A stretch of DNA of 64,000 bases from Collariella sp. IMI 366227 (Eukaryota > Ascomycota > Sordariomycetes > Sordariales > Chaetomiaceae): the NCBI GenBank assembly GCA_027946355.1, contig JAPEUS010000002.1, positions 2,108,001-2,172,000 of the forward strand, read 5' to 3'. Position 1 is the first letter of the stretch. Each line of letters opens with the position of its first letter. The notes below the pieces were generated by a model. That model worked only from the letters and a program-made list of their open reading frames with translations, did no database searches and was not told the DNA's origin. This document shows, one piece after another, positions 32,045 to 41,756 of the stretch. The position numbers and the translations under genes are program-made.

Positions 32045-33580
32045 CTAAGAACCAACTATAATTACATCAGAAGTTGCTGAATCTGACACTTCTGCAACCC
32101 CCTGGCAAGTACGTGCATTATGACCAGGCTTGCTGCACACACCATAGCACCGAACCTTCGTACGAACCCCCGCTCTTCGGCGCTTGCTTAGTGCCTCGTT
32201 GGCCTTGCGGAGCGAAGCGACCTCTGACTGAAGGAGAATCACCTGATACATTACAGCCGTTGTACCCTTGGCAAGCTGGTCCACAGCAGCTAACATCGAA
32301 GTCGGGGAGCTGTTTTGATGGTTCGCAATGCGAGTCTTGATGAGCGTTGACTGCGAGTTGGCTTCTCGGGGGTTCTGGGGTGTCTGGAAGACCCAAGGTT
32401 GGGGGGTGCCAGGCCGTGAGGTCGGAGGTGTTGGCGTACGAAGCTTGACATCCAGCTTAGAAAGTACCCTCTCTGGATTGAATGGAACGAGTCCAGCTCC
32501 TGCAAAGCTGCCCTGGATATTCTTCTCGCTGATGGAGGCAAAGAAAGCCTCGCGGAAAGCGCAGAGGAACTCGAGCTTGCTCACGTGGTTGATATGCATC
32601 CGCATCAACTCCTCAACCCGGCGGCCATACGCCTGCTTCAGCGGCCCAAAGCAGCCAACATCGAGTGGCTGGAGGAGGTGGGAGGAATGCGGAGGCATGC
32701 AAAGCGTGATGATATTGTTCTGCTGGCAGTAGCGGTCGAATTCGGTCGAGTGGTGGCTCTCGTGGCCGTCGAGGATCAACAACCGGTGTTTGCCCTTTGT
32801 CCGGGGTGCAGTATGGTAGTCGAAGTGCTTGATCCAATCCAGGCCTACCGCATTGGTAGTCCAGCCGTTCTCGGTGGTTGCAATACGCCAGTCGGCTGGG
32901 AGGTTGCACTCGGTGTACCAGTTGGCGAGGTGGTACTGCGCGGCCAAGATGATGAACGGAGGGATGGCCCAGCCGAGGGCATTGACTCCCTGAATAACCG
33001 TTGCCCACTCGCGGTTGCCAGGCTGGGCTAGTTTTGCCTTGCTACGGCCATCCGAGGTCGTGACCACCATGCCTGCGAAGATGATGCCCATCATGAACCC
33101 CACCTCGTCGAAGTTGTAGGTATCATCGTCCACGATGCCGTACTTGGCCTTGACGTTCCGTACCAGGGCAAACCACTCGCCAATGACCTTTGGATTCTCA
33201 CACTTGGCCTTGACGTTCCGTACCAGGGCAAACCACTCGCCAATGACCTTTGGATTCTCACACTTGGCCCTCTGGTAGTCATATCTACGCGAAAAACGCG
33301 TACAGAGCTGTGGCTGGCGTTTGACGAAGTTGTGTGCCCAGAGCTTGCCGACAGAGGGCGCGTCGCGTACACGTAGGAGTTGGTTGACCATATCTTCCAC
33401 ACCACGCAACCGTGGTGGAAACGCCCGAGCACATAGCTCAATGATGTATTGAATAATGGCATTCTCTTCGGAATCGGTGAGTCGGCGCGAGTTGGGCGTA
33501 GTGTCGCGTCGTGCAGGCGTGCCAGCGCGTCGCCGTGAGAGAGTCGTCCGATCAACGTTGTAGATCTTTGAGTTTTGCAT
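32045..33580 (-). CDS. Pogo/DDE-type transposase with C-terminal zinc knuckle
   Basis: An intact 511-codon ORF starts at the first ATG available (33578-33580). It opens with the end of a Psq-type helix-turn-helix (KIYNVDRTTLSRRR), then a CENP-B-like second helix-turn-helix (LWAHNFVKRQPQL). The DDE catalytic core is complete: YNFDEVGF, LLILDGHESHHS and PPHSSHLLQPLDVGCFGPLK carry the three acidic residues. A coiled coil and a CX3CX4HX4C knuckle (CYGVCSKPGHNARTC) end the protein. A 20-residue segment (AKCENPKVIGEWFALVRNVK) occurs twice because of a perfect 60-bp tandem duplication. The N-terminus looks shortened. No RIP-like C-to-T decay or stop codons are visible, so the copy is young or escaped mutation. 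Activity is doubtful given the duplication and truncation. Confidence 0.9.
   Translation of the reverse strand: MQNSKIYNVDRTTLSRRRAGTPARRDTTPNSRRLTDSEENAIIQYIIELCARAFPPRLRGVEDMVNQLLRVRDAPSVGKLWAHNFVKRQPQLCTRFSRRYDYQRAKCENPKVIGEWFALVRNVKAKCENPKVIGEWFALVRNVKAKYGIVDDDTYNFDEVGFMMGIIFAGMVVTTSDGRSKAKLAQPGNREWATVIQGVNALGWAIPPFIILAAQYHLANWYTECNLPADWRIATTENGWTTNAVGLDWIKHFDYHTAPRTKGKHRLLILDGHESHHSTEFDRYCQQNNIITLCMPPHSSHLLQPLDVGCFGPLKQAYGRRVEELMRMHINHVSKLEFLCAFREAFFASISEKNIQGSFAGAGLVPFNPERVLSKLDVKLRTPTPPTSRPGTPQPWVFQTPQNPREANSQSTLIKTRIANHQNSSPTSMLAAVDQLAKGTTAVMYQVILLQSEVASLRKANEALSKRRRAGVRTKVRCYGVCSKPGHNARTCQGVAEVSDSATSDVIIVGS
33142..33261 (-). repeat. Perfect 60-bp tandem duplication inside the transposase gene
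   Basis: Positions 33142-33201 and 33202-33261 are identical and are followed by eight more matching bases. The length is a multiple of three, so the frame is kept and 20 residues are doubled. Identity indicates a very recent event or an assembly artefact. Confidence 0.92.
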
Positions 33581-33732
33581 CGCTTTCCACCGGCCCCGGT
33601 TTCGAGTTCCAATTCCCGTTTTTCACAGTTACTCTTGAACACCCGCGCTCTTTTCCTTCCACTGTCTAGACTTGGGGCATTGGAGTTTGGCGTTCTTTTC
33701 GATATCACACTCATTTGTCGTGTAGGAGGAAA

Positions 33733-34934
33733 ATGATTGGCATTACAACAACTGTCCCGGCCTTTCGGCAGGCAATGTCCGGGGGCATGCGCCGGGCCCG
33801 TGTCCCGATTTCGGCGCCGGCTCCGGTCTTGACCAGATTCAACACCCAGACGACTGCGTCTTTCGCTACAGTCCCGTTGGCATACGATCATCATGAGCCG
33901 GCGAAGCCGGTGGCAGATAAGCAGACGTCGCCAATTATTGTCATGCATGGCTTGTTTGGCTCCAAGAAGAACAATAGGAGCATCAGCAAGTAAGCAGTTC
34001 TTGATATCTTCATTCTTATTGTTAGCATAGAGGAGTCATTGATTGACGTTATCCAATGAAGGGTCCTTACTCGTGACTTGGGTCGCCATGTCTATGCTGT
34101 GGTGAGTAGCCTCAACCCCCTGATTGAGATCTCACACTCACAAGCGACAGGATCTGCGCAACCACGGCGAGTCACCCCACGACCAGCGCCATGACTACAC
34201 CGCCATGGCCGCCGATGTTGCCGACTTCATCCGTCAGCATGACCTGAAGGAGCCCACCCTGATCGGCCACTCCATGTAAGCCAACCCCCCGGCTCTCACC
34301 ACCGACCCTCCCCTAACACTTTAACAGGGGCGCCAAAACAGCCATGGCTCTCGCCCTCCACGACCCCGATCTCATCTCCAACATCGTCGCTGTTGACAAC
34401 GCGCCCATCGACGCCCGCCTCGGCTCCGACTTTGCGCGCTACATCCAGGGCATGAAGAAGATCGACGAGGCCGGCGTAACGCGCCAGTCCGAGGCCGACA
34501 AGATCCTGGAGCCGTACGAGAAGAACACGGCGGTACGCCAGTTCCTGCTGGGCAACCTGCACCGCCCGACCCTTCCCGACGGCAACGGCACAGAGAAGAC
34601 CCAGAAGTTCCGTGTCCCGCTGAGTATTCTGGCCAAGGCCCTCGACCACATGGGCGACTTCCCCTTTAAGAACCCCAGCGAGGTGCGGTTTGCGAAGCCG
34701 GCGCTCTTTGTTCGCGGCACAATGAGCAAGTACGTGCCTGATGAGGTGATCCCGCTCATTGGCCAATTTTTCCCCATGTTTGAGCTGGTTGATGTTGAGG
34801 CGGGACATTGGGTGATCTCGGAGAATCCCGAGGCTTTTAGATCTGGTGAGTGCTCTCTCTGGGGTGGATGGTTAAAAGTCGATGGCTGCTGACAATTCAT
34901 AGCTGTGGTCCAGTTCCTTGAGTCGAAGGAGTAG
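33733..34934 (+). CDS. Alpha/beta-hydrolase, mitochondrial ABHD11/Imo32-like
   Basis: Five exons are readable: 33733-33989, 34062-34101, 34151-34275, 34328-34845 and 34903-34934. The introns have GTAAGC or GTGAGT donors and AG acceptors. The protein has about 323 residues. It starts MIGITTTVPAFRQAMSGGMR, an Arg-rich, acid-free leader typical of mitochondrial import. The fold is marked by PIIVMHGLFGSKKNNRS (oxyanion region), the nucleophile elbow LIGHSMGAK (Ser), and VEAGHWVISENP (catalytic His); an Asp in VDNAPIDAR or a nearby loop may complete the triad. Family members include human ABHD11 (mitochondrial lipoylation support), yeast Imo32 and yeast ethanol acetyltransferase Eat1, so the substrate cannot be named. 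The promoter is compressed by the adjacent transposon. Confidence 0.9.
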
Positions 34935-36284
34935 GAGAAGACAGGAGCAGCCAGCGGTGGAACGAAAGCGATCTCAAAAATGGATATTCCAGTGTATAAA
35001 GTCGTTATACCCTATTTCATATCCCTTCCCATAGACATACCCAGGATAGACAAAACCAGCATAGACAAATCTAAACACAACAAAGCACACAACTCCCAGG
35101 ATTATGAAACCCCCAACCCATCCAGAAAGTCAACCTCGCCCTTTAACCATGAGAACTCACCAAATGAAGACAATAGACTCCGCTAAAACTTTAACTCCGA
35201 GCGCCCTGCCCGGTAAGTAATTAGCCCAGAGCCACATGCAACCCAACTAAACACCCACCGGAATATCGAGTAGCCTACACACAAGCCGTCTTCCCCAATT
35301 ACAACTCACCTCGCGGCGTCTATCTATCTGAAACTTTGCCCACCGCGAGTTGTCGCCTCCAACCCACCATGATGGGTGGTATCGTATCCTGTTGCAGCCG
35401 CCACCGCAGGATTGGGGTGACACGGAGGGCCTGGAAGGGGTGTGTAAGCTTTTGTGGCAATGAGCCCGAGGCGAGTTCTAGCGATGGCCGCCTAGGACGG
35501 AAAAGTCTGAACTCAAAATACAGCGGTGGTGATATTCGAGGAGGCAACTTCGTGTCAACATGTCAACTATTTATCAGGGCTGAAAAGCCTGAATTCGAGC
35601 AACCCATTTGATAGAGATGCTTGGGGAGGGCTTGGCGGGTGGGTCCCAAGAGACGGACAAGACAGGGCCTTGACGTTGATGGATAGGAGAGACAAGAGTC
35701 TGGTGTCCCGTGTGAACCTTAGCCCTACGATGGACAGGAACCGACAATGAGCATCCACCAAGCCTGCGTAACTCATGGAGGGGGGTGTGAAACTGCTGAT
35801 GAGTCCAACCGGCCTCTCCATGCTCACGAGGCATTGTATTGGTTGGACCGATCACTGTGGGCAAGGGATGGTGTGGATTTGAAGGTAGTTGGCATTTCAA
35901 AGGATACTGAAACGCATGGGTGAGTTAGACATGACAATTCGCCGAAACTCTAGCTGGATGCGTCCACCCTTTGCCATGTCTCCCCGACTGCCCGCCCGCT
36001 GACGGCTCACAATCCTCACGGAATCACCAGGCGCCTCTCATGAAGTACCCGAGACCGTCCCATCCAAGGAATGCTGGTGCCCCCGCAGCGAAATGCTGTA
36101 CTGGCCGCGTCACGGTCGTTTGGTCATCCGTTTTGATTCCGTGCGGTCCGCCGTCGGGACGGAAAATTCGTTACCTTGACTACTGTACCATGATACCACG
36201 CCAAATGCAACGAAAGCAAGCCCAAGATCCCCAGTGAGGTATTGCTGATGAAAACCCTGCCCAGTGCGTTCCCAGTAACACCCT
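34935..36284. other. Intergenic region between convergent ABHD11-like and RPS1 genes
   Basis: AT-rich 3' flank (34.95-35.3 kb) is followed by GC-richer DNA with many overlapping short frames, none recognisable. At 1.35 kb it is long for a convergent pair, so a non-coding transcript cannot be excluded. Confidence 0.45.
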
Positions 36285-37370
36285 TTATACCGACTCGAGG
36301 ACCTGCTCACGGAACTCGCGCTCAACCTTCTGACCCTGCTCATCCGTGCTCGACTCGCCGTGGAGGGCCATCAGGGCACCAAGGTCGAACTTGGGGCTCT
36401 TGAGGAGCTTGACCTTGCGGATGTGGACCTGTTTTTCCCGAGTTAGCTACCTGTGCAGCAATTCTCCCCCCCTAAACACTCCAGCGCCCAAAGCCACATA
36501 CGTTCTGGAGAGGGTAGATGCCCTGGGTGGCCTTCTCGATCTCGCGGCCGATAACCTCAGGGATGAGCTTGGAGGTGAGCTGGGTGAGGGTGCAGCTCGA
36601 GGCCTCGCGCTGGATAATCTCGGTCATCTTCCGGCGGATGGCGCGGATCTGGGAAGAGGCGGCATAGGTCGTCTTCTTGACCTGGTTGGGCCTGCGCTTG
36701 GTGAAGGCAATGGCGAAGAGGCGGAGGAGATAGTGGTCGGTGGTCATGACGGTGACGTTCGCCTCAATGAGGGTCTGCCACTTGCGGACGAGCGAGCGGA
36801 GCTTGTCAGAGGTGAAGTCGAGGCCGTGGAAGTTGGTCAGGCAGTTCTTGCCCTGGATCTCGTCGACGCGGAGCTTGACCTTGCGGAAGGAGTGGTCCTC
36901 ATCCTTCTGGAGATCGGCGAGGGAAACCTCGATGATACGGCCCTTCAGAGCGTCGTTGGCGTTCTTGAGACCGGTGGTGCGGTTGACCAGGGTCTTGCCG
37001 ACACTGAGCGCCTTGTTAGAAAGCGTCTCGAAATTCGTAGCAGCCTCGTGTGGCAAGCGTCTCGTGGGGATGTAGTCTTACTCGCGAATGGCGAAAGGCG
37101 CGGGAGCCTGTGTTGTAGATTGTCAGTCTCGTTGCCGCACATCTCGATTTTGACGGGAAATGGTAACGCACCTTGATGCCGTACCAGTCCTTGCGGGCGA
37201 AGGGGTCCTGGGCCTTCTTCTTGAGGCCCTTCTTGCCCTTGGACAGTCTCTTGTTCCTGCAGCCCAATATCAGCCATCGAAATCCACCAGGTGCCGTGAC
37301 GGCTGCTCAGTTCGTATAATCGCTGGAAAAGTCGATTGTTGCGGGTGCGAACGTACTTGCCAACAGCCAT
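36285..37370 (-). CDS. RPS1: 40S ribosomal protein S1 (eS1, S3Ae family)
   Basis: Five exons are resolved: 37357-37370, 37172-37256, 37082-37107, 36502-37003 and 36285-36428. All four introns have consensus donors; for example, the one before the main exon has GTAAGA, TCTAACA and GCGCTCAG. The spliced product is 256 residues, the usual family length. It begins MAVGKNKRLSKGKKGLKKKA, continues DPFARKDWYGIKAPAPFAIR and has the core VGKTLVNRTTGLKNANDALK. It ends REFREQVLESV. The protein sits on the 40S platform near the mRNA exit channel. Exons of 14 and 26 nt, and clustering of introns at the 5' end, are typical of fungal ribosomal-protein genes and explain why a plain open frame begins far inside the gene. 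A telomere-repeat-like box lies about 200 bp upstream. Confidence 0.96.
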
Positions 37371-38490
37371 CTTGACGAGCAGCGATGTCAACGACGGGAC
37401 AGATGTGCTGCTTTGTTAGTGATGGAGACCGTGGAATCGAGGGTCGCGAAATTTGGGAGTTTCGCAGCTCGGTCGAAATTGTGAATTCGTTGTGTGGGCG
37501 CAGCCCGCCTGCGGAAAAACTAGAGATGTGGGGCATACCAAAATTAATGTGATTGGCTGCTCGGACCTTAGGGCTCGGAGGTCTGTGCGTTTTGGCCTCT
37601 GCTGCGCGTCCGCTGGACTTGTGAGTTGTGACGTGACGCCAGCAGCAGGAAGAGACTGCATCGCCAGAAGATTTCCATCATTCGCCCTTCAAAAACTCAA
37701 ACTCTCTGTAGCCTCTCGCGGACTCAAGCGCCCATTGGATAGGTAGTTTTTTTTTTGTTTTTATTCCTTCTTGCTTTGAGCGGCGCGCTACTACGTGATC
37801 AAGCACAGCACTCCAACGTCTCCACCGGTACACATCACGAAACATGGACGATTGGGACCAGACAGTGAGTGAGACGGCAGCAAGGCCACTCTGCAATATC
37901 CATTAAAGTTCCTATGTCACAACTTTTGCTCGTCGAACCAATATTGGCGGCGTTTTCGCCATCGCCTTTTCCCATCCCCGCAAACGAGTCGTGTCCCGAC
38001 GACACGACAGTAATGTACACAAAGCCTCCGACTGGCCTCGCTGGGCTGTCAGGTATCACCGCCTCCCTTCTTGTGCTCGTCCTTCCATCCGTCGGCGGAT
38101 TCCGACCGTCTGGGGCGTGCCTCCAGACGTCCTGAGGAATCCATGCTTTTGATGCTCCTCGTTTCCTCTGTTCACATTCACAGTGACAAGGAATATGTAC
38201 GGCTCAAAAGGCACTCCTTCCGTCCTGGCTCCCTCCCAACTGCAGATGGTTCCCCCGAACCCGAACATGGGGTTGTCCCACAGTTGCGTGGGGACTCGGG
38301 GGTTGCCCTGCTGGTGCCTCGTGTGCCTCGGGCATGATGCGCCGTCGCTTTGCGATGCTCGTGTCTCCGGGGGCCAGAAGTGTGGGCGTTCTCTCGGAGT
38401 GCTGCTGTTTCGTTCTCCGCGGCCGAGTCAAGTTTCACTGTGGGCCCTTGACACCGTCTCGCGGCTCATCCTTCATCGAGCCCGGGCTTC
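37371..38490. other. RPS1 promoter and an unassigned stretch with a possible orphan first exon
   Basis: The first 350 bases are the RPS1 leader and promoter. At 37844 a plus-strand ATG reads MDDWDQT and runs straight into GTGAGTGAG, a perfect splice donor. The start resembles MBF1-type proteins, but I find no continuing exon that matches that family, so no gene is called. An acceptor-like TTCACAG near 38180 is followed by a frame without recognisable content. Confidence 0.35.
37568..37573. promoter_or_regulatory. TTAGGG telobox upstream of RPS1
   Basis: One TTAGGG (CCCTAA on the RPS1 strand) lies 198 bp upstream of the RPS1 ATG. Telobox-like sites bound by Tbf1/Teb1-type factors are common in ribosomal-protein promoters of filamentous fungi. 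A six-base match alone is weak. Confidence 0.3.
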
Positions 38491-38967
38491 TCAAGGAGAC
38501 TTTTCGCTCGACCCCTTCTCGCCTTGCTGGCTTGCTTCGTACTCGTCGAAGCTGGGGAAGCTGAAATACCGCCCGGAAACTGTCTCCACAGTCAGCGTGA
38601 CTGTTAAAAGATGAGTCAGGGAAGGCAAGGCAGACGTACGTGGATGGGGATGCGGCTCGTCGAGGTCCGGTTGGCTGACCGGCGACGATGACAGGTCGGC
38701 ATGCCGGTCCACGCTGTCGAACATCGGTGTCCGGGTTGGCATAGCGCTAGATCGGAGTACGGACTCCGGCGGTGACCCCGAGATGAACGCCACCCGCGTA
38801 AGCAGTTCTGTTGCTCTCCGGCTTGATGGCGTGGCCAGGGCGTTTGGGCTGGCGTTGGAAGTTGTGATAGAGGGCTCTGTTGCCGTCGCTCTCATTAACC
38901 TTGGCCTCCTCGCGCTGGAGTCCCTCCTCTGCATGCGACCCGAGTCGGAAGTAACCGAAGCCATCAT
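38491..38967 (-). CDS. Small hypothetical protein with a C-terminal YFSFPSFDEYE motif
   Basis: The open frame from tandem ATGs (38962-38967) encodes up to 158 residues. It is Ser/Thr/Arg-rich with a clear central block (RRATELLTRVAFISGSPPES) and the C-terminal block GRYFSFPSFDEYEASQQ. An intron that leaves the frame open is probable: donor GTACGT at 38639 with acceptors giving 39 or 60 nt, both multiples of three. The 60-nt choice has a GCTGAC branch and makes a typical fungal intron, producing HPLSGRYFSF. I do not recognise the family, but the compact conserved-looking blocks suggest a real gene. Confidence 0.55.
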   Translation of the reverse strand: MMASVTSDSGRMQRRDSSARRPRLMRATATEPSITTSNASPNALATPSSRRATELLTRVAFISGSPPESVLRSSAMPTRTPMFDSVDRHADLSSSPVSQPDLDEPHPHPRTSALPSLTHLLTVTLTVETVSGRYFSFPSFDEYEASQQGEKGSSEKSP

Positions 38968-41756
38968 GGTAGAAGTCGTCGTGTTGTCACTGTTGGGTTG
39001 TTTAAGGTTGGATATTTGAGTGTAGGTTGTTGGATGACTAGTTCATGTGTGTTGCTGACAAGTCGACAAGGTTGATTCTAGGTTGTTGAAGTAGATCGAT
39101 GCACGCTGACTGATGGAAGAGGAGGGAAAGAAGAAGAGGGATCTGCTGTCCCTCAACCAAGGCGAGGCATGGGTGGGACGGCGTTGCCTGGGCTGGTTCC
39201 CATGCTCCCCTGGCCGGGCCTGGTCCGTCGAGACTCGAGGCCTGGCACCCACCACAACCCTGCTCGGACGACCAGCCTTTGGAGACACGCCAGAGGCAAT
39301 GCCAAATTGGCTGCTTTCTGAGATGGCGGTTTCCCAATCCCACCCACCCACAGGCTCTCTGCGGGCCGTAGCCACACGAGGCACATCCTCCGCACACCCA
39401 CCGCACGCCGCGCTACTGATGAGCTGCCTATCCTTGGGCTCGAGGGCGTCCAGGCTGTCCAACGCTGTCCTCCCAAAAGAATGCGCCTGCAGAACCGGTG
39501 TCCAACTGTCCCGCAGCCAGGGCGTGTGCCAAGGAGGGGGTGGCTCCCCGACCCCCTCACCCTCGTCAGGCTTCCAGACACTGCCGGGGTGGGGACCGGT
39601 AACCACCGCCAGCCATTCAAGGCATGACACTTCAGGAGCTCTGAAGCTGCAAACCTGCAGGCGGCGCATGGGGTGTCAGCGGCCATCGGCGATTGGGACC
39701 GTGGGAACCAAAGCCCGGATTCCAGACTGGCTCGAACTGGTCAACAACAAGCCGGATGTGGGCCAGGTTGCGGGCTAGGAACCACCGAACCAGCCAGGGA
39801 ACAACACCGACCCCCCCAGCCCAGGAAATCCCAGGCACCAAGTCGGTGATTGTCAGTCCACCATCATCGACCATCCTCCCGACGCAGCTAGGCTCCTTCG
39901 GACGAGCAACAAAAGGGACCCATCATCCATCGTTTCTGTCACTGACCTCGTGACAGACCCAGATCTCGGTACAATATCAGCTTGATTACCCGCCCACCAC
40001 CTCAATGGGGGCTCACTTCACCGGTGTTGCCAGCGCAACCCACACCCGCCGCTTTCGTGGGACCACGGGGGGACGAATGGGAATAACTAAGGGGATTGAC
40101 GATGGGTAATCTGTTCAGATGTTTCTCTCATCTTATCCCCCCACCCTCGTGATTTGGCACTGTTGGCGACAGCTGTTGAAACCGTGTCTCACACCGCATC
40201 AGACCCGACACACACAAAGACAGGGGCCGATCACCGATTGCCGGATTGATGACTCCATCCCCAGAAAACCCAGCAAGAACCTAGCGTAGCGCCGCCGCCC
40301 ACATCCGCCGGCCGCGAGCGAGCTCCCCCTGTTCCCACGAGGAACGTGGGGATCGGAGGCAAGCTTCTCCGCCAACAAACCTCCATCCTTCAGCAGCAAC
40401 CGTGTGGGAAACCGACCAGCTCATCCACCACAGACAAACTGACCAAAGATGACGAATTAGAAAAAAAATAACCCTGCGCGATTTTCCCCATAGCCCAAAG
40501 ATGCCCAATCCCATCATTTCTGCCCTTCCCGCCCCCCTGGTCCGCCGAACGATGTCTCTCAGCCCAGCCAGTCCCAAGCCGGCGCTGTTCCCCGGATCCG
40601 GATCAGATCGTGTCACTTATCACCCCAGTCTCGAATTGAATTGAGCACAAACATACATCAATGTTGTCAGGAACCAAGGCCATCTTCTTCCCAAAACGGG
40701 GGTTGTGCCTTTCCGCCCTAACCGTCCGATGTCCACAAGACCCTTCTCCCCGCCCCCCTCCGCCCGTCCCATTGCATCCGACTTCCCGCTGCTGGGAACC
40801 GGGATGTACAGGGGTAAGGGGTAATGGGTGGGAATTTGGGATTGGAGTGACAAGGGTGATAAAATCAACGAGGAGGAGGGAGATGGTCATCACGTCATAA
40901 CTCGTCAGCTTGGACAGAGAGGAGTGGCTTTTTCGTTATTTCCCCTCTCCCTTCCAGAAACAAAAAAAGAAAAAGGATGACGGGGGAGAAAAGGGATCGA
41001 TCGCAAACCCCCCTGCCTGCCTTGGTTTCGGGCCTTCGAGAAATTCCTTGGAGGAATGTGACATGATGCGATGATTTTTCCAGGGGCTGTTGTTGGACCT
41101 AGCAACATTGAATGGTTGACGCCTTCGACCGACTTTTCCCTCGGTACCGGCGATGAAGATCGTGAAAATTAGTCTGCACACGGGGCATTTCGGGACACCG
41201 AAAAGAGACATTTGGTCAAACAAGCCTCGTGCTCGACAGGCACCGATCGGCCCAAGGCGGCGAAAAGGGGGGCGGTGATGGGTGACATGGCATGACAAGC
41301 GGCATTCACCCACAGAAAATCCTCGTGTTGATCAACACAGGCCGCAGCGGCGGTCACAGCGATAACTGGCAGCTGAGCATTGTGAGGGCGGAATTGGGTT
41401 TCTTTTCTCTATCTCTTCTGTGGGGGTTGTTTTCCCTGGCGAAAAAAATCCCGCTGCGGGAATCTAAATCCCTTTTTCGGGGGGCAACGGGAGGACGGGA
41501 TATCAAAACAACCAATCTGCGCTCCTCAGCACTCTTCCGACTCAACCTCGTGGTGCAGGACCAGAACAACATTGGTTGGAAGAGAACCTCACGGCTCGCA
41601 ACGGCACGGGGTGGTCTTCTTAAGACCCAACCATTGCAACTTCGATGCTGCAATGGGGTGTTCCGGCCGAGTTTAGTGGTCGATGCTGTTGTCTCTTGTC
41701 AGCCCCTTGCCCCTCGCGATTCGTCAGCAGCCCTTAGGGAGGGTTTTTTTCTGTGC
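38968..41756. other. 2.8-kb stretch without a supported gene
   Basis: This is the longest gene-free stretch of the window. Overlapping frames near 39.0-39.8 kb occur on both strands at once (177-221 codons), which is what a GC-rich, stop-poor stretch produces by chance. From 40.0 to 41.7 kb the DNA is rich in C and G runs, with a small hairpin-like CCCGCTGCGGG near 41450. It may include long regulatory sequence or a non-coding RNA; nothing can be assigned. Confidence 0.4.

Larger units (their letters stand above)
31963..33600 (-). mobile_element. Pogo-like (Tc1/mariner superfamily) DNA transposon, right end apparently truncated
   Basis: The element is defined by its transposase ORF and by a 17-bp direct repeat at the left (31963-31996), which may be terminal or subterminal. 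I could not find a reverse-complement copy of that repeat on the right. There, the frame upstream of the first ATG soon meets stops and the usual N-terminal 25-30 residues of pogo transposases are missing. The right edge at 33600 is therefore an estimate. The element lies head-to-head, only about 130 bp from the start codon of the ABHD11-like gene. Confidence 0.6.

Noticed and set aside
33091..33948. 285-codon minus-strand frame across the transposon edge
   Set aside because: Runs in a different frame through both the transposase and the hydrolase gene; no motifs.
36346..37176. 276-codon plus-strand frame
   Set aside because: Antisense shadow of RPS1, whose exons are fully resolved.
39043..39778. 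Three overlapping frames (177-221 codons) on both strands
   Set aside because: Simultaneous openness in several frames indicates stop-poor GC-rich DNA, not coding selection.
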